7,803 nt of DNA from Jiangellaceae bacterium. GTDB lineage: Bacteria > Actinomycetota > Actinomycetes > Jiangellales > Jiangellaceae. Under the pieces are notes generated by a model. That model ran no database searches. It saw nothing but the letters and a program-made list of their open reading frames with translations, and was not told the origin of the DNA. Below, one piece after another: positions 6,725-7,803 of this stretch; positions within the stretch are counted from its first letter, which is position 1; the number at the start of each line of letters is the position of its first letter. The stretch lies in assembly GCA_030146385.1 (NCBI GenBank), contig JASLBX010000493.1, positions 1 to 7,803 of the forward strand, given 5' to 3'. The position numbers were made by a program, and so were the translations under genes.

Positions 6725-6780
6725 CCCGCCGCAGCGGGGTTCGCCTCCCCCGAAGGAGGGACGGCGACCTCCGGGAGGTC
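6725..6780 (-). terminator. Tandem GC-rich hairpins after the response-regulator gene
   Basis: Three short dyads lie in the spacer immediately after the regulator stop: GACCTC/GAGGTC (6766-6771 with 6775-6780, 3-base loop), CCTCC/GGAGG (6744-6748 with 6755-6759) and CCCGC/GCGGG (6725-6729 with 6734-6738). The first abuts the TAG stop. None is followed by a T-run. They may attenuate read-through or protect the upstream mRNA end. The 5-bp ones could be chance in DNA this GC-rich. Confidence 0.4.
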
Positions 6781-7434
6781 CTATCCGGCGGGCGCGACGA
6801 AGCCGGACTCGTACGCGGCGATGACGGCCTGTGTCCGGTCTCTGGCGTCCAGCTTGGTCAGAACATTGCCGACGTGGGTCTTGACGGTCTCGACCCCGAG
6901 CACCAATCGTTCGGCAATCTCGGAGTTGGACAACCCGGCGGCCATCAACCGGAGCACCTCGGCCTCCCGCTCGGTGAGGCGAGCCGCCGCCAGGGCCCGT
7001 TCGTCCGATCGTCCGGCATGAGTGGCGACCAGGCGCCGCAGCGCCGCCGGGAAGAGCAGCGACTCGCCACGCGCGACGACCCGTACCGCTTCCACGACCT
7101 CGGCCGGGCGGGCCCGCTTGAGCAGGAAGCCGCTGGCCCCAGCGCGCAGGGCCTCGTACACGTAGTCGTCGTTCTCGAAGGTCGTGATCACGAGCACACG
7201 CGGCGGTTCATCCATGGAATCCAGCAACAATCGCGTGGCCTGGATGCCGTCGATAGCGGGCATGCGTACGTCCATCAGCACCACCTCGGGGCGAAGCCGC
7301 CGCACCAGCGGCAACACCTCGGCGCCATCGGCTGCCTCGCCGACGACCTCGAGATCCGCCTGCGCGTCGAGGATGGCCCGCAGGCCGGTCCGAACCAACT
7401 CCTCGTCGTCGACGAGCAGGACGCTGATCGTCAT
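6781..7434 (-). CDS. NarL/FixJ-family response regulator (receiver plus LuxR-type HTH)
   Basis: A DNA-binding response regulator of 217 residues, the standard length for the family. The N-terminal receiver domain (about 3-120) has acidic pocket D9, D10, E11, phosphoacceptor D55 in VLMDVRMP, the switch Thr in VITTF (84-85), and K106 in GFLLK. The C-terminal LuxR-type helix-turn-helix (about 152-209) contains LTEREAEVLRLMAAG and the recognition-helix region NSEIAERLVLGVETVKTHV. All phosphorelay residues are present, so it should be functional. The start at 7434 is chosen because the receiver begins right there (MTISVLLVDDEE) and its ATG overlaps the kinase stop as ATGA, implying translational coupling. 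The in-frame extension to 7488 would add 18 non-conserved residues. The partner kinase is directly upstream and an unknown membrane protein follows. Target genes cannot be read from the sequence. Confidence 0.95.
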   Translation of the reverse strand: MTISVLLVDDEELVRTGLRAILDAQADLEVVGEAADGAEVLPLVRRLRPEVVLMDVRMPAIDGIQATRLLLDSMDEPPRVLVITTFENDDYVYEALRAGASGFLLKRARPAEVVEAVRVVARGESLLFPAALRRLVATHAGRSDERALAAARLTEREAEVLRLMAAGLSNSEIAERLVLGVETVKTHVGNVLTKLDARDRTQAVIAAYESGFVAPAG

Positions 7435-7803
7435 GCGGGCCACCGTATCCGGCCTCCACCGAGGGGAAGGCGAACCGTCACCCGCCACTCGCCGTTCTCG
7501 CGTCCGGCCGTCATCTGGCCACCGAGAAGCGCGACGCGCTCTCGCATGCCGGCCAGCCCGCGGCCACCGCCGTCGGCAGGAGCGGTCCGCTCGCCGGTGA
7601 CCGGATTCGCCGCCTCGATGGTGAGCTGGTCGTCGGCCACCACCACTCGCAGCGTGACCGGCTGCTCCCTTGCATGGCGGGCGGCGTTCGTCAGGCTCTC
7701 CTGGACGATGCGGTAGCCCTCCCGGGACACGATGGCCGCCACGCGGGACAGCGTCCCGGTGACCGAGGAGGTGATCTCGGCGCCCGTAGCGCGGGCCTCG
7801 GCG
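7431..7803 (-). CDS. Sensor histidine kinase, C-terminal ATPase part (NarL-partner, HPK7 type); 5'-partial
   Basis: The frame is open to the right edge and only the last 123 residues are visible. They form most of a HATPase_c domain. The N-box is GYRIVQESLTNAARHA (Glu and Asn near visible residues 35 and 39), and the lid/G-box is GGGRGLAGMRERVALLGG (near 78-95), followed by the closing strand WRVTVRLPL. These signatures are typical of kinases that pair with NarL-type regulators. The phosphoacceptor His domain (HisKA_3) and any sensor or membrane segments lie outside the window. A GTG at 7742 is in frame but sits inside the conserved domain and is not the start. The gene ends 4 bases into the regulator gene (ATGA overlap), marking the two as a coupled operon and a cognate pair. 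Confidence 0.9.
   Translation of the reverse strand, partial: AEARATGAEITSSVTGTLSRVAAIVSREGYRIVQESLTNAARHAREQPVTLRVVVADDQLTIEAANPVTGERTAPADGGGRGLAGMRERVALLGGQMTAGRENGEWRVTVRLPLGGGRIRWPA

Noticed and set aside
5996..7021. Plus-strand open frame of 341 codons over the membrane-protein and regulator genes
   Set aside because: It runs antisense through two well-supported genes and the structured spacer. Its product is low-complexity Arg/Gly/Ala-rich with no domain.
7435..7488. Upstream start for the response regulator at 7488
   Set aside because: It adds 18 residues not seen before the conserved first strand of receiver domains, whereas the ATG at 7434 gives a classic ATGA overlap with the kinase stop.
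6874..7716. Plus-strand open frame of 280 codons over the regulator and kinase genes
   Set aside because: It is antisense to residues with clear receiver, HTH and HATPase motifs. The translated sequence has no coherent domain.

Overview
The window looks like chromosomal DNA from a high-GC Gram-positive bacterium, most likely an actinomycete. The evidence is strong G/C bias at third codon positions, GTG starts, secreted proteases with Sec-type signals, and a NarL-type two-component pair coupled by an ATGA overlap. I cannot name a genus from the sequence alone. There is no RNA gene, CRISPR array or recognisable transposase, and no gene-free stretch exceeds about 230 bases.

Layout. (1) Left edge to 4466, + strand: the 3' part of a very large secreted metalloprotease of family M36 (fungalysin). 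Its N-terminus lies outside the window. The catalytic domain carries a PA insert. It is followed by two carboxypeptidase-regulatory-like (CnaB-type) beta-sandwiches, with another beta-rich domain between them, and by six propeller-like repeats at the C-terminus. (2) 4467-4605: a short convergent intergenic region with a strong GC-rich hairpin and copy A of an interspersed repeat. (3) 4606-5430, - strand: a secreted S1 (chymotrypsin-fold) serine protease with its own promoter-like region. It converges on the M36 gene. (4) 5431-5656: the protease promoter, then repeat copies B and C, which face each other as a palindrome of about 109 bp. (5) 5657-6688, - strand: an unrecognised multi-pass membrane protein. 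(6) 6689-6780: a 92-bp spacer packed with four dyads, including a perfect 18-bp palindrome just upstream of the membrane protein start. (7) 6781-7803, - strand: a NarL/LuxR-type response regulator, overlapped by 4 bases by the 3' end of its histidine kinase gene, which runs off the right edge.

How the parts relate. The right half reads leftward as kinase, regulator, membrane protein, so the membrane protein is a plausible target or accessory partner of the two-component system. The left half is two extracellular proteases transcribed toward each other. The most unusual non-coding feature is the three-copy repeat bracketing the S1 protease gene: copy A lies just after its stop codon, and B and C lie upstream of its promoter. 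No transposase is visible, so it resembles a REP/BIME- or MITE-like family, or the footprint of a gene-insertion event. I saw no complete new defence or mobile system here.
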